This document shows, piece after piece, positions 10,001 through 17,259 of a stretch of 64,000 bases of DNA (within the stretch, counting starts at the first letter, position 1; each line of letters begins with the position of its first letter). This DNA comes from Bog-473 sp963754445 (GTDB lineage Bacteria > Actinomycetota > Acidimicrobiia > Acidimicrobiales > RAAP-2), in the NCBI GenBank assembly GCA_963754445.1, contig CAVWFT010000001.1, positions 806,001 through 870,000 on the forward strand, read 5' to 3'. The position numbers and the translations under genes are program-made. The notes beneath the pieces were generated by a model. The model ran no database searches. It saw nothing but the letters and a program-made list of their open reading frames with translations, and had not been told where the DNA came from.

Positions 10001-10830
10001 CGGCGAGCCAGTCCTTCACGTTGGAGGTGAACTCTGCTCCGTCCATCACGAGTGCCGCCCACACCACGTTCACGGCCGGGACGGCCGGGAGCTTCACCGT
10101 CACGTCCACCGGTGGTCCCACACCGAGTCTCTCCGAGGCCGGTGCGCTTCCCGATGGAGTGACGTTCACGGACAACGGCGACGGCTCGGCCACGCTGGCC
10201 GGCACCGCTGCCCTCGACAGCGCCGATACGTACTCGTTCACGATCGATGCGTCGAACGGGGTCAGTCCTGATGCGTCGCAAGGCTTCACGTTGACGGTCA
10301 GAATTCCTGCTGCGATCACCACACCGGACCACGCGTCGTTCGGTCGGTACAGCGCATCGAGCTTCACGGTCGTCGCCACCGGCAACCCGACGCCGACGCT
10401 GACCGAGGTAGGGAACTTGCCGAAGGGTTTGGCCTACGCCCATGGCACCATCTCAGGGACACCGACCAAGCTCGGGACGTTCCAGCTCTCCTTCCTGGCC
10501 AACAACGGTGTGGGCAACGAGGCCGTCCAGTACTTCACGCTGACCATCACCCCGTTCCAGGTGACAACGACGTCGTTGCCGCCCCTGACCGAGGCATCTC
10601 CTTACAGCCAACAGCTCGCAGCCAGTGGTGGAGTGGCGCCTTACAAGTGGAAGGCCAAGGGGACACTCCCGAACGGTCTCACGCTCTCCAAGACCGGCTT
10701 GCTGTCGGGAACCGTTCCGGCGGGCTCGGTGACGCCCGGAACGGTCCAGATCCCGATCAAAGTGACGGACAGCAAGTCGCCCACCAAAGAGGTGTTGACG
10801 GTCACCTTGAGCCTCACCATCAATGCCTGA
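7054..10830 (+). CDS. Giant exported glycine-rich / FN3 / Ig-repeat protein
   Basis: The 1258-residue product begins at ATG 7054 with GAGGAGG at 7039-7045. Residues 1-40 are a signal peptide. Residues about 75-445 are extremely Gly-rich (runs such as AGGGGGGGSS and GGNGGPGGNGNAG) with scattered Cys, resembling the Gly_rich domain family more than mycobacterial PE_PGRS, because no PE domain is present. Residues about 449-545 look like a fibronectin type III domain (PGAPTGVTATGGNAQL, then GYRVSAVPTG). Six Ig-like units of about 90 residues follow, then a shorter variant and the same C-terminal PYKWKAKGTLPNGLTLSKTG module as the preceding gene. A surface matrix or adhesin role is inferred. The 101-base gap to the preceding gene, same strand, allows co-transcription. 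Confidence 0.88.
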   Translation: MSGLRSRGRRVAGVTGAFLAATLLGGMLTITLGSAQANAFSATPQWFNTAGVAQSSLSCGQWYVTTISAQTGGGSASLSLIAGGGGGGGSSTGALSNNANTASGGAGGQVGGTFSVSAGETVAAFIGCGGGGGGAHSTGATATGGTGGTGYSNGGNGGDQSSTGNQSGGGAGGGSSAACVYSGSATTPCGTLLAIAGGGGGGGAAGCAGNGGPGGNGNAGASTGAGANSEPNVAAPGGSANGQGFGGGGGGADSDQQAAAGGGGGGVGAAGGVTKGTVSGAAGSPTTGGTGVGNSTGGAGGAVLSGGSGPAGSAGSGPNASGTGAAGPSYTGGNTQHQGGGGGGGGYYGGGSGAANGCTILPALGAGGGGAGSSWVSTAALTSFSNGTNPTFTAGSTVSSTACAVQQTQGIAGAANGAGGSGASNSSTGKISGGYAGCPGTVSLTWSALPGAPTGVTATGGNAQLTASWTAPDPGTGTISGYRVSAVPTGSGSTVTQTFNSTATTETLTGLTNGDAYNVSVAAISNVGTGPAASASNNPISLGSAPAIISADNTTFTAGNAGSFTVTTSGAPAPAISESGALPSGVTLTDNGNGTATLAGTPANGTGGSYPITLNASNGISPDASQTFTLTVDQAPAITSGNSATFVEGSHGSSTITTTGNPTATLSESGSLPGGVTFTDNGDGTATLAGTPAAGSRGSYPLTISATNGVSPDATQSFTLSVEAAPAITSASSTTFDEGSPGTFTVVSSAAPAASLDESGALPSGVTFTDNGDGTATLAGTPGVGSNGVYPFTITASNGVGNAAAQQFALTVEAPSAITSSDSTTFTVGTAGAFTVTTTGYPVASLSETGALPDGVTFADNGDGTASLSGTPSAATGGTYPITVHASNSVGSPDAQSFALTVDEASTITSGASATFDEGSDGSYTVTTAGYPSATLSENGTLPSGVTFMDNGDGTATLAGTPANGSGGSYPISISASNGVGQSASQSFTLEVNSAPSITSAAHTTFTAGTAGSFTVTSTGGPTPSLSEAGALPDGVTFTDNGDGSATLAGTAALDSADTYSFTIDASNGVSPDASQGFTLTVRIPAAITTPDHASFGRYSASSFTVVATGNPTPTLTEVGNLPKGLAYAHGTISGTPTKLGTFQLSFLANNGVGNEAVQYFTLTITPFQVTTTSLPPLTEASPYSQQLAASGGVAPYKWKAKGTLPNGLTLSKTGLLSGTVPAGSVTPGTVQIPIKVTDSKSPTKEVLTVTLSLTINA

Positions 10831-10890
10831 GTTCGTCGCCGCTTTCACCCGGCGGGAGGTGTAAGCCTGGGAAGAGGCTTTCGGGCCATC

Positions 10891-10927
10891 GTTACTGGGG
10901 GCGACCACTCGGGTCGTCCCCAGTAAC
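10891..10927. terminator. Strong hairpin between convergent genes, likely bidirectional terminator
   Basis: GTTACTGGGG at 10891-10900 pairs with CCCCAGTAAC at 10918-10927. The stem continues inward through CGACC and GGTCG, with one offset pair, to a short loop. It lies 60 bases after the stop of the Ig-repeat gene and 170 bases past the stop of the HAD gene on the other strand. There is no clear T-run, so classification as an intrinsic terminator is tentative. Confidence 0.55.
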
Positions 10928-11060
10928 GGGCCGTACATCGCCATGTCGACGAGAGTCCTCGAGCCGCTGCGCCAGGAACAAGGTGGCGCGGCGTGTCGCT
11001 TGGTCCAGGCCGGGCTGCGGGTCCCCGAAGGGAACGAGCGCAGACAAGGCGGCCATTCCC

Positions 11061-11090
11061 GAGAGCGGGTGCTGCGAGAGCGGGTGCTGC
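11061..11090. repeat. Perfect 15-bp tandem duplication
   Basis: GAGAGCGGGTGCTGC occurs twice in a row, at 11061-11075 and 11076-11090, just beyond the 3' end of the minus-strand HAD gene. It is non-coding as far as I can tell and probably arose by replication slippage. Confidence 0.7.
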
Positions 11091-11101
11091 CGACGTCGTG
11101 C

Positions 11102-12013
11102 TCAGGACGCGGATGTGGGCGATGCCGGTTCTGCTGAGGGAGGCGCCGCGCCCGAGGGCATCGAACCCGGTCCATTGAGAGGCGGCGCGTCCGCCATCAC
11201 GTGAGAAAGACGGGGAAAACGGCGAAGGCGACCGAGAGGGCCGAGTCGGCTCGCGTCGACGCCGTGGTCCGCCGCGTTGAGGAGCCGAAGATCGCCCCGG
11301 CTGTTGCCGTAGGCCCAGAGGATCGGCTGTTCACCATTGCTCGAGAGCAAGCCGTTCGCCCGAAGATGCACGACGAGTCGGGCATATTTCTCCGCTCCCC
11401 GGCAGTTCTTGCCTTCGTAGCCACCGGTCAGCAGGCCGCCGCCACCAACGGCGAGTCGGGTGGCCACGACGCCATCGACGCCGAGCGCCGCGCCGGCCGG
11501 GCCGACGTAGCACTCGGTTGACGCGGACACGATCACGGTGTGATGACCCTGAGCACGGTGCCACTCGAGCCGGCGCCGCATGTCGGCGCGTAAGTGTTTG
11601 CCCAGATGGCGGGCCGCGAAGATCTGGGACCGGCGGTCGACTTCACTGACGGGCATGCCGCCGAGGAGCCGAACGAAGAGTCGCTCCTTGACCTCATCCG
11701 CGGCGGTTCCCCCCGCGATGGCCGCACGGACGAGCGCGGGGGACAGGCGGACGACAGCGCGCAGCACGGGAATCGCCCCACGCATGGCGACCAGAAAGGG
11801 ATAGACGCTGCCCGAGTCGGTCAACGTGCCGTCGAAATCGAACGCGGCGACCGTTCGCGCACCCGACCCGGAGCCAGAGCCAGGTCCCGAACCGCTCGAG
11901 TGCGAGACGGAGCCGGGGGACGATGGTCCGGCCGCGGAACCGGAAGGTCCGGTACCGGGAGAACCGGGATAGCCCGAGCCGGAGGCTCCGTGATCAGTCG
12001 AGCGCAGTGCCAC
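11102..12013 (-). CDS. HAD-IB family phosphatase (SerB-like) with Gly/Ser/Pro-rich N-terminus
   Basis: All four HAD motifs are visible: nucleophile motif I AAFDFDGTLTDSG, motif II VIVSAST, the motif III lysine region YEGKNCRGAEK, and motif IV YGNSRGDLRLLNAAD. The spacing and the helical cap fit the HAD-IB subfamily (phosphoserine phosphatase-like and related lipid or alcohol phosphate phosphatases). The substrate is not predictable. A low-complexity GSGPGSGSGSG linker precedes the catalytic core. The frame is open to an ATG at 12112, but that would overlap the upstream crotonase gene by 119 bases. GTG 12013 gives a 20-base overlap and 303 residues and is preferred. Overlap with the crotonase gene suggests translational coupling. 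Confidence 0.78.
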   Translation of the reverse strand: MALRSTDHGASGSGYPGSPGTGPSGSAAGPSSPGSVSHSSGSGPGSGSGSGARTVAAFDFDGTLTDSGSVYPFLVAMRGAIPVLRAVVRLSPALVRAAIAGGTAADEVKERLFVRLLGGMPVSEVDRRSQIFAARHLGKHLRADMRRRLEWHRAQGHHTVIVSASTECYVGPAGAALGVDGVVATRLAVGGGGLLTGGYEGKNCRGAEKYARLVVHLRANGLLSSNGEQPILWAYGNSRGDLRLLNAADHGVDASRLGPLGRLRRFPRLSHVMADAPPLNGPGSMPSGAAPPSAEPASPTSAS

Positions 12014-12986
12014 CGCGGCCCGCTCCTCCCGCAAACTGCATGGCCCCGACGAGCGTCTCGCCACTGCTGACGACCTCGCGTCCCCGGCGAGCCTCGTTGA
12101 CTGCCGCTTCACCTTCCGTGAGGCCCCACTGCTCGAGGGCGCTCAGCCGATCGGACCGCAGGCAGACCTGGGGCAGCGCTGCCAGCTGGTGGGCCAGGCC
12201 GATGGAGGCCGCCAGGGCTTGTCCCGACGGTACGAGGCGGTTGGCCAACCCGATCTGGAATGCCTCGGGCCCTTGGACGGCACGGCCGGTCAGGATGAGA
12301 TCCATGGCCCGGCTGTGGCCGATGAGCCGGGGCAGGCGCACCGTGCCCAGATCGCACAAGGGGACGCCGAAGCGGCGGCAGAACACGCCGAAGACGGCAT
12401 CCTCGGCGGCCACCCGCAGATCGCACCACAGGGCCAGCTCGATCCCGCCCGCCACGGCGAAGCCTTCGACCGCCGCAATGACGGGCTTGGACAGGGTCAG
12501 GCGGGTCGGGCCCATCGGGCCGCTGCCGTCGTCGGGAATGGGCCGGCGGTCGCCCTCTGCCACGGCCTTGAGGTCGGCGCCGGCGCAGAACGTGCCCTGG
12601 GCACCGGTCAGGACGGCGATCGAGGCTTCGGGATCGGCGTCGAAGGCGAGAAAGGCATCACGGAGCTGGTCGGCGCAGACGCTGTCGACCGCGTTCCGGC
12701 GCTCGGGCCGGTCGATGGTGACGACGGTGACGGGGCCTTCGTGTTCGATGCGCAAGGTCTGGTCACGGTAGGGGCGGTAGGGAGAGCCGGTGCGGTCGGG
12801 GGTGTCGGGGCTGTCGGAGCGAGGAGCCCGGGAAGGCATGGTGTCGGTGCCGGGGGTGGCGCCGGTGGTGGCGCCGGGTGTGGCCTCGCCCGATTGGTCC
12901 GCCGAGTGCCCGGCCGTGGTGGTGGCACCCGCAGGTTCTCCGTTCACCGTCGTATTCTCCCACGGCTCCGTGGGTGGTCCCGTCAT
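11994..12986 (-). CDS. Crotonase-family protein (enoyl-CoA hydratase/isomerase-like)
   Basis: The crotonase core is clear. The oxyanion-hole segment is FCAGADLKAVAEG. AVAGGIELALWCDLRVAAED carries the first of the two glutamates used by true enoyl-CoA hydratases (the Glu144 position of the rat enzyme). The second, normally in a PEI motif, is replaced: the local sequence is FCRRFGVPLCDLG. Hydratase activity is therefore doubtful, and an isomerase, dehydratase or hydrolase role is possible. About 80 Thr/Pro/Gly-rich, probably disordered residues precede the core. ATG 12986 is chosen as start, ATG 12839 would also leave the fold intact, and the frame is open to 13115. It is divergent from the peroxiredoxin gene. 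Confidence 0.8.
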   Translation of the reverse strand: MTGPPTEPWENTTVNGEPAGATTTAGHSADQSGEATPGATTGATPGTDTMPSRAPRSDSPDTPDRTGSPYRPYRDQTLRIEHEGPVTVVTIDRPERRNAVDSVCADQLRDAFLAFDADPEASIAVLTGAQGTFCAGADLKAVAEGDRRPIPDDGSGPMGPTRLTLSKPVIAAVEGFAVAGGIELALWCDLRVAAEDAVFGVFCRRFGVPLCDLGTVRLPRLIGHSRAMDLILTGRAVQGPEAFQIGLANRLVPSGQALAASIGLAHQLAALPQVCLRSDRLSALEQWGLTEGEAAVNEARRGREVVSSGETLVGAMQFAGGAGRGGTALD

Positions 12987-13139
12987 GGCCGCCGACCCCA
13001 AGTGCTGGTCAGGGCGGTGTTCGGGGTCGGCGGACGGCCGGCCGGTAAAAGATGACCAATCGTGTCGACAATTGCGGGAACAGCCGGTAAGGTCTCGGCG
13101 TTCAATATCGAGCATCAGTCCAAATCCAGGAGGATTCCC

Positions 13140-13775
13140 ATGGCAGTACGACTAGGGGACACCGCCCCCGACTTCACCGCCGACACAACCGACGGCACCA
13201 TCAACTTCCACGAGTGGCTCGGTGACAGCTGGGGTGTGCTGTTCTCCCACCCGAAGGACTTCACGCCCGTCTGCACGACCGAGCTCGGTGCCTTCTCGCG
13301 GGCCAAGCCTGAGTTCGACAAGCGCAACGCCAAGCTCATCGGCCTCTCCGTCGACTCGGTCGAGTCGCACAAGGGGTGGGCAGGGGACATCGAGGAGACC
13401 CAGGGTTCCGCTCTGGCCTTCCCTCTCATCGGGGACGAGGACCGCAAGGTCGCCGACCTCTACGACATGATCCACCCGAACGCCAACGACACGCTGACCG
13501 TGCGGTCGGTCTTCATCATCGGCCCGGATAAGAAGATCAAGCTGACGTTGACCTACCCGGCCTCGACCGGTCGTAACGTCGACGAGATCCTCCGGGTCCT
13601 CGACTCGTTGCAGCTGACGGCCGACTACTCGGTCGCCACGCCCGTCAACTGGACGGACGGCCAGGACGTCATCATCGCCCCCGCCGTCAGCGACGAGGAC
13701 GCCAAGGGCCGGTTCCCCAAGGGCTGGAAGGCCATCAAGCCCTACCTGCGGGTGACGCCTCAGCCCAACCGCTGA
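13140..13775 (+). CDS. 1-Cys peroxiredoxin (Prx6 type)
   Basis: The product has 211 residues, the usual length for Prx6-class enzymes. The active site is HPKDFTPVCTTELGAFS with the peroxidatic Cys in PVCTTE and a downstream Arg in TVRSVFIIGPD. The C-terminal extension (NWTDGQDVIIAPAVSDEDA) is characteristic of this subclass and not of AhpC. It reduces hydrogen peroxide and alkyl hydroperoxides in the cytoplasm with an external thiol donor. ATG 13140 is chosen because AGGAGG precedes it by six bases. The gene appears monocistronic, with a hairpin downstream. No OxyR- or Fur-type operator could be identified by eye. Confidence 0.93.
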   Translation: MAVRLGDTAPDFTADTTDGTINFHEWLGDSWGVLFSHPKDFTPVCTTELGAFSRAKPEFDKRNAKLIGLSVDSVESHKGWAGDIEETQGSALAFPLIGDEDRKVADLYDMIHPNANDTLTVRSVFIIGPDKKIKLTLTYPASTGRNVDEILRVLDSLQLTADYSVATPVNWTDGQDVIIAPAVSDEDAKGRFPKGWKAIKPYLRVTPQPNR

Positions 13776-13815
13776 GCTCGATTGCGGTCGGTATCTCCGT
13801 ACCGAAGCTGACGGG

Positions 13816-13833
13816 GCCGGCCTTCGGGCCGGC
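13816..13833. terminator. GC hairpin with TTCG tetraloop
   Basis: GCCGGCC (13816-13822), loop TTCG, GGCCGGC (13827-13833), preceded by GGG and followed by TTC. It lies between the stops of the convergent peroxiredoxin and DinB-like genes and probably serves both. The UUCG-type loop makes it very stable. No long T-run follows. Confidence 0.7.
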
Positions 13834-13866
13834 TTCGTCGCGTCCGGGCGGGGACACCCCCGATCG

Positions 13867-14466
13867 CTAGTCAGGTTGACGCCCGGTCAGGCCGAGCAAC
13901 CGATTGAGCAACGGTGCACTCTCGGGGACCGGGACGGCGGCGGGGAAGACGCCGATCGTCCGCCACTCCTCGGCATGTGGACTGACCTCGTCCCACACCC
14001 CCTGGACGAGTTCGGGTTCGAGGTCGGCGGTGGCGCCGATCTCCTTGGCGATGTCATGGGCCCGCAGAGCGCGGAACGAGTTGATCTGCCACAGGTACTC
14101 CTGAACGGTGTAGTCCCCGAAGGAGAGGTGGGCCGTTGCCGAGAGGTCGGTCACGGCCTCGACGGCACTGCACGCCCTCTCGACGATGGCACCGAAGCGG
14201 GCGACCGGTTCGTCGCCCAGGAGATCGCCGTCGAATTTGTCCGCTCCGGCCTCCTCCATCGTCAGCCCCGCCACCATGTCGGGCACCCAGGCATCGTCGT
14301 AGGCGTGGTAGTTGATCAGTTCTCTCAGCGTCGGTGGCTCCGGACGGGCGCGGGTGGAGAAGGTTTCCGGCATGGTGCGGTCCCACTGCTCCGGCTCGAT
14401 CTGTGCGACGACCCTGGCCAGGGCGCGGTCGGCCAGCACGAAGACCTGAGGTTCGTTCAATGGCAT
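13867..14466 (-). CDS. DinB-like / maleylpyruvate-isomerase-type (TIGR03086-like) protein
   Basis: A 199-residue all-helical protein starting at ATG 14466 behind GAGGAGGAG. LRELINYHAYDDAWVPDM supplies the histidine expected in the first helix, and YTVQEYLWQINSFRALRAHD supplies later ones. This is the layout of DinB/mycothiol-dependent maleylpyruvate isomerase domain proteins, which in actinobacteria are thought to be thiol-dependent S-transferases or isomerases with a metal bound by three His. The third histidine (ALRAHDIA) is present. Substrate is unknown. It is convergent with the peroxiredoxin gene and precedes the damaged haemoglobin gene on the same strand in the window order. Confidence 0.7.
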   Translation of the reverse strand: MPLNEPQVFVLADRALARVVAQIEPEQWDRTMPETFSTRARPEPPTLRELINYHAYDDAWVPDMVAGLTMEEAGADKFDGDLLGDEPVARFGAIVERACSAVEAVTDLSATAHLSFGDYTVQEYLWQINSFRALRAHDIAKEIGATADLEPELVQGVWDEVSPHAEEWRTIGVFPAAVPVPESAPLLNRLLGLTGRQPD

Positions 14467-14561
14467 CGAAAACTCCTCCTCTTGTGACTGGGGTCCCGCT
14501 CGTGGGTGTCTCGGTCCGCAATCTCACCCGGCGGTGTGACAGGGGAGCGTGACATCGCGAA

Positions 14562-15019
14562 CTAGCCGTCGGTCACCCGATCGTCGCCGGACCACCTCCA
14601 CCGTGGGACCTCGCGCAGGGGATGAAGGTCGTCGTCGGTGGCCGCGTTCGAGTTCTGCATGGCGACCCGGGTGCCGAAGTCGACGTGCTCGAGCACGGCG
14701 TCGCGGAAATCGGGGTCGTCGGGCAGGTCCGACTTGTCCAGAGCGGCGCGGTAGAGAGCGACGAAGCGCTGCCTCTGCTCCTCGGTGATGCGAAGGCCGC
14801 GGTGGACGTCGATCAGATGGGCGAACCAAGTTCCCTCGAGAAACGGGTGGGTCCGCCGAAGGATTCAGCCGTGAACCATGTCAGGTGGTCGACGTGCTGC
14901 GGCTGGCCCGCGCCGAAGAGCGGCTGGAGGAGGGGGTCGGCCAGCACGCTGGCGTAGAAGGTGTCCTCGAGCCTGTGGATGGCGGCTTCGCCGCCGGCAT
15001 AGTCGTAGAGGGAGGGCAT
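14562..15019 (-). pseudogene. Truncated haemoglobin, split by a single-base frameshift
   Basis: From ATG 15019 the frame encodes MPSLYDYAGGEAAIHRLED, then PLFGAGQPQHVDHLTWF and FGGPTRFSRELG, and meets a stop at 14813. The neighbouring frame continues the same family exactly: HLIDVHRGLRITEEQRQRF, LYRAALDKSDLPDD, and on to a TAG at 14562-14564. Adding one base in the A-pair at 14824-14825 would restore ...LGFAHLIDVHRG... and a 152-residue protein, the usual length of a truncated haemoglobin. The distal half keeps the proximal-histidine region VHRGLRITEEQ. Either the gene is recently inactivated or this is a sequencing/assembly error. Both halves look under full coding constraint, which favours error or very recent loss. 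Confidence 0.82.
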
Positions 15020-15089
15020 AGGGGCGTCCTTCCGTCCGTCGCCACGGAGACTACCGGGGCGTCCGGAGCGAACGGTGCTGCGGCGCCGG

Positions 15090-17237
15090 TCAGGTACCGG
15101 CGATCCCGACGACGGGCTCGTTCAGTCTCGTGGCGCCCATGGAACCCAAGAACGGAGCGGTGCCGAAGTTGAAGACGCCGCCATCGGAAGCCACTTCCCA
15201 GTACCCGCTCCCGTCGCCCCGCGCCGCCATCCCGACGACGGGCGCGTCGAGAGTCTTTCCTCCCATGGAGCCGTCAAAGCCGGCGTTGCCGAAGGTGAAG
15301 ATCCCTCCGTCGGAGGCGACCTCCCAATACCCATGGCCATCCGGTGTGCCGGCCATGCCGACGATGGGCCGGTTGAGTGGTCTGCCTCCCATGGAGCCGT
15401 AGAACCGGGCCGAGCCGAAACTGAAGATCCCCCCGTCAGAGGCGACCTCCCAGTACCCGTGGCCATCGGGCGCGGCGGCCATGCCGACGATGGGCCGGTT
15501 CAGTTGCTGTCCTCCCATGGAGCCGTAAAACTGGGCGGAACCGAAGCTGAAGATGCCCCCGTCCGAGGCGACCTCCCAGTACCCGTGGCCATCGGGCGCG
15601 GCGGCCATGCCGACGATGGGCCGGTTGAGCGCCCGGCCCCCCATGGAGCCGTAGAACGTCGCCGAACCGAAGCTGAAGATGCCCCCGTCCGAGGCGACCT
15701 CCCAGTATCCGTCGTCGTCCGGCGTGGCCGCGATCCCCACGATGGGCGCATCCAGCGGCCGGCCGCCCATGGAGCCGAAGAACGCGCCGCTGCCCAGGGT
15801 GCCGAAGCCGAAGATCCCTCCGTCGGAGGCCACCTCGCGGTAGCCGGTGGGGACGATCTGCGCCGCCATGGCGAAATTGCCCGGGTCGCTGTCGTATCCG
15901 CCCACGGCCTCGCAGCTCGTCGTTGTCGCACAGACCACGGCGTTGAGACCGGCCGCTCCGCCGGCGGGCGCCTCGACGCGGGTGCCCTGTTGCCAGGAGC
16001 CGTTCGTCTCGGTCACCGCCAGCGACACGTTGTAGAGCTGCGCACTTGTGCCGGCGCCCGTGGCGATGCTGTAGCTCCCGACGGCGGCACAGGTGCCCAC
16101 GGTCACACACGACACGCCGTCGAGGTCGACCGAGGTGTGGAACGGAGCGTAGGCGCCGAGATCGGCCGGCGCCGAGATCTCGGTGGCGGCGCTCCACGCC
16201 CCGTCGACTTCGGTCGTGATCATCCCGTCGAGCGCACCCGTGGTGTCGCCGTACTGCCCGACCGCCACGCATGCACCGCTGCCCGTGCACGAGACGCTCT
16301 TCAGGAGCGAAGACTCAGAAGAGCCGGAGAGGAAAGGGCCGGCATTGCCCGGTGGCGTGATCTCGTCGGCTTGCCCCCACGACGCTCCGGATCCTGAGAC
16401 GACGAATCCGGCCAGTCCTTCCGAGACACCGTACGAACCGACCGCTGTGCACGCACCGACGGCCGGACAGGAAACGCCGAGAACGTCTTCGGCGGAATTG
16501 GCAACGGCGCCGGACGGGACCGGCAGGACGACGGGCGGCTGCCAGGTGCCGCCTAGTTGGGTCACGGAAAAGGATCGGGTTGCCCCGGCGCCGTCGGTGT
16601 AGCTGCCGACGGCGGTGCAGGTCCCCGTCCCGGGACACGTGACCGCATGCAGCACGCTCGGTCCGTCGGCGAGGCGGTCCGACGGAGACTGAGCCTCGAC
16701 GGCAGCCTGCCAGGTCCCGGCGACCTCGCTCACGGTCATCGGTTGGGTGGTCCCAGAACCGTCGGTGAACGATCCGACCGCGACGCAGTCCTCGGAATCG
16801 CGACAGGACACCCCGTTCAGGGCCGCACCCGATTGGGGGGTTCCGGGAGACGGCGCGGCGACGGCGACCGCGGGCTGCCATGTGCCGTCCACCTCGGCCG
16901 CCCTCATGGAGACAGCGACGTTGGAGGCGATGACATAGGTGCCGACACCGACGCAGTTGCCGACCGACGCGCAGGACAGGGCGTTCAGTTCACCGTTGGG
17001 ATTGGTCGCCGCGTCGGGGGGCGCAGCGACGGTGACGCTCGAGCCCGGTGGCGTCGCGCCAGCGGCCGGCGTGAGCCCGATGACGGTCAGACCGGCGGCG
17101 GTCAGGCCGGTGGCGGCTCCGATGGCCACGAGGAGTGCGAGGCCGAAAGTGCGCACGAATGTCGGGAGGAGGACTCGCGGTTCACACAGGCGAGGACGTG
17201 GACGAGGACGAAGAAATCTCTGAGTCTGCGTGGCCAT
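15090..17237 (-). CDS. Exported protein: seven Cys-pair repeats plus six 42-aa DGG repeats
   Basis: 715 residues from ATG 17237. A basic segment (RFLRPRPRPRLCEPR) and a hydrophobic helix ending TPAAGATPP form a signal peptide or anchor. Residues about 75-465 contain seven units with the signature SC-x5-C-x-AVGxY followed by a GTW or GSW strand (for example VSCRDSEDCVAVGSFTDGSG), each probably with one disulfide. From 15842 to 15090 six units of about 42 residues follow (YWEVASDGGIFSFGSATFYG, then SMGGRALNRPIVGMAAAPDG), several nearly identical. Both arrays look like closed propeller folds. No catalytic motif is seen. The protein near 61-63 kb has the same 7 + 6 plan. The gene ends close to the haemoglobin remnant. 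Confidence 0.85.
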   Translation of the reverse strand: MATQTQRFLRPRPRPRLCEPRVLLPTFVRTFGLALLVAIGAATGLTAAGLTVIGLTPAAGATPPGSSVTVAAPPDAATNPNGELNALSCASVGNCVGVGTYVIASNVAVSMRAAEVDGTWQPAVAVAAPSPGTPQSGAALNGVSCRDSEDCVAVGSFTDGSGTTQPMTVSEVAGTWQAAVEAQSPSDRLADGPSVLHAVTCPGTGTCTAVGSYTDGAGATRSFSVTQLGGTWQPPVVLPVPSGAVANSAEDVLGVSCPAVGACTAVGSYGVSEGLAGFVVSGSGASWGQADEITPPGNAGPFLSGSSESSLLKSVSCTGSGACVAVGQYGDTTGALDGMITTEVDGAWSAATEISAPADLGAYAPFHTSVDLDGVSCVTVGTCAAVGSYSIATGAGTSAQLYNVSLAVTETNGSWQQGTRVEAPAGGAAGLNAVVCATTTSCEAVGGYDSDPGNFAMAAQIVPTGYREVASDGGIFGFGTLGSGAFFGSMGGRPLDAPIVGIAATPDDDGYWEVASDGGIFSFGSATFYGSMGGRALNRPIVGMAAAPDGHGYWEVASDGGIFSFGSAQFYGSMGGQQLNRPIVGMAAAPDGHGYWEVASDGGIFSFGSARFYGSMGGRPLNRPIVGMAGTPDGHGYWEVASDGGIFTFGNAGFDGSMGGKTLDAPVVGMAARGDGSGYWEVASDGGVFNFGTAPFLGSMGATRLNEPVVGIAGT

Positions 17238-17259
17238 TGAGCCTCCCTGTGGTCAGGTG

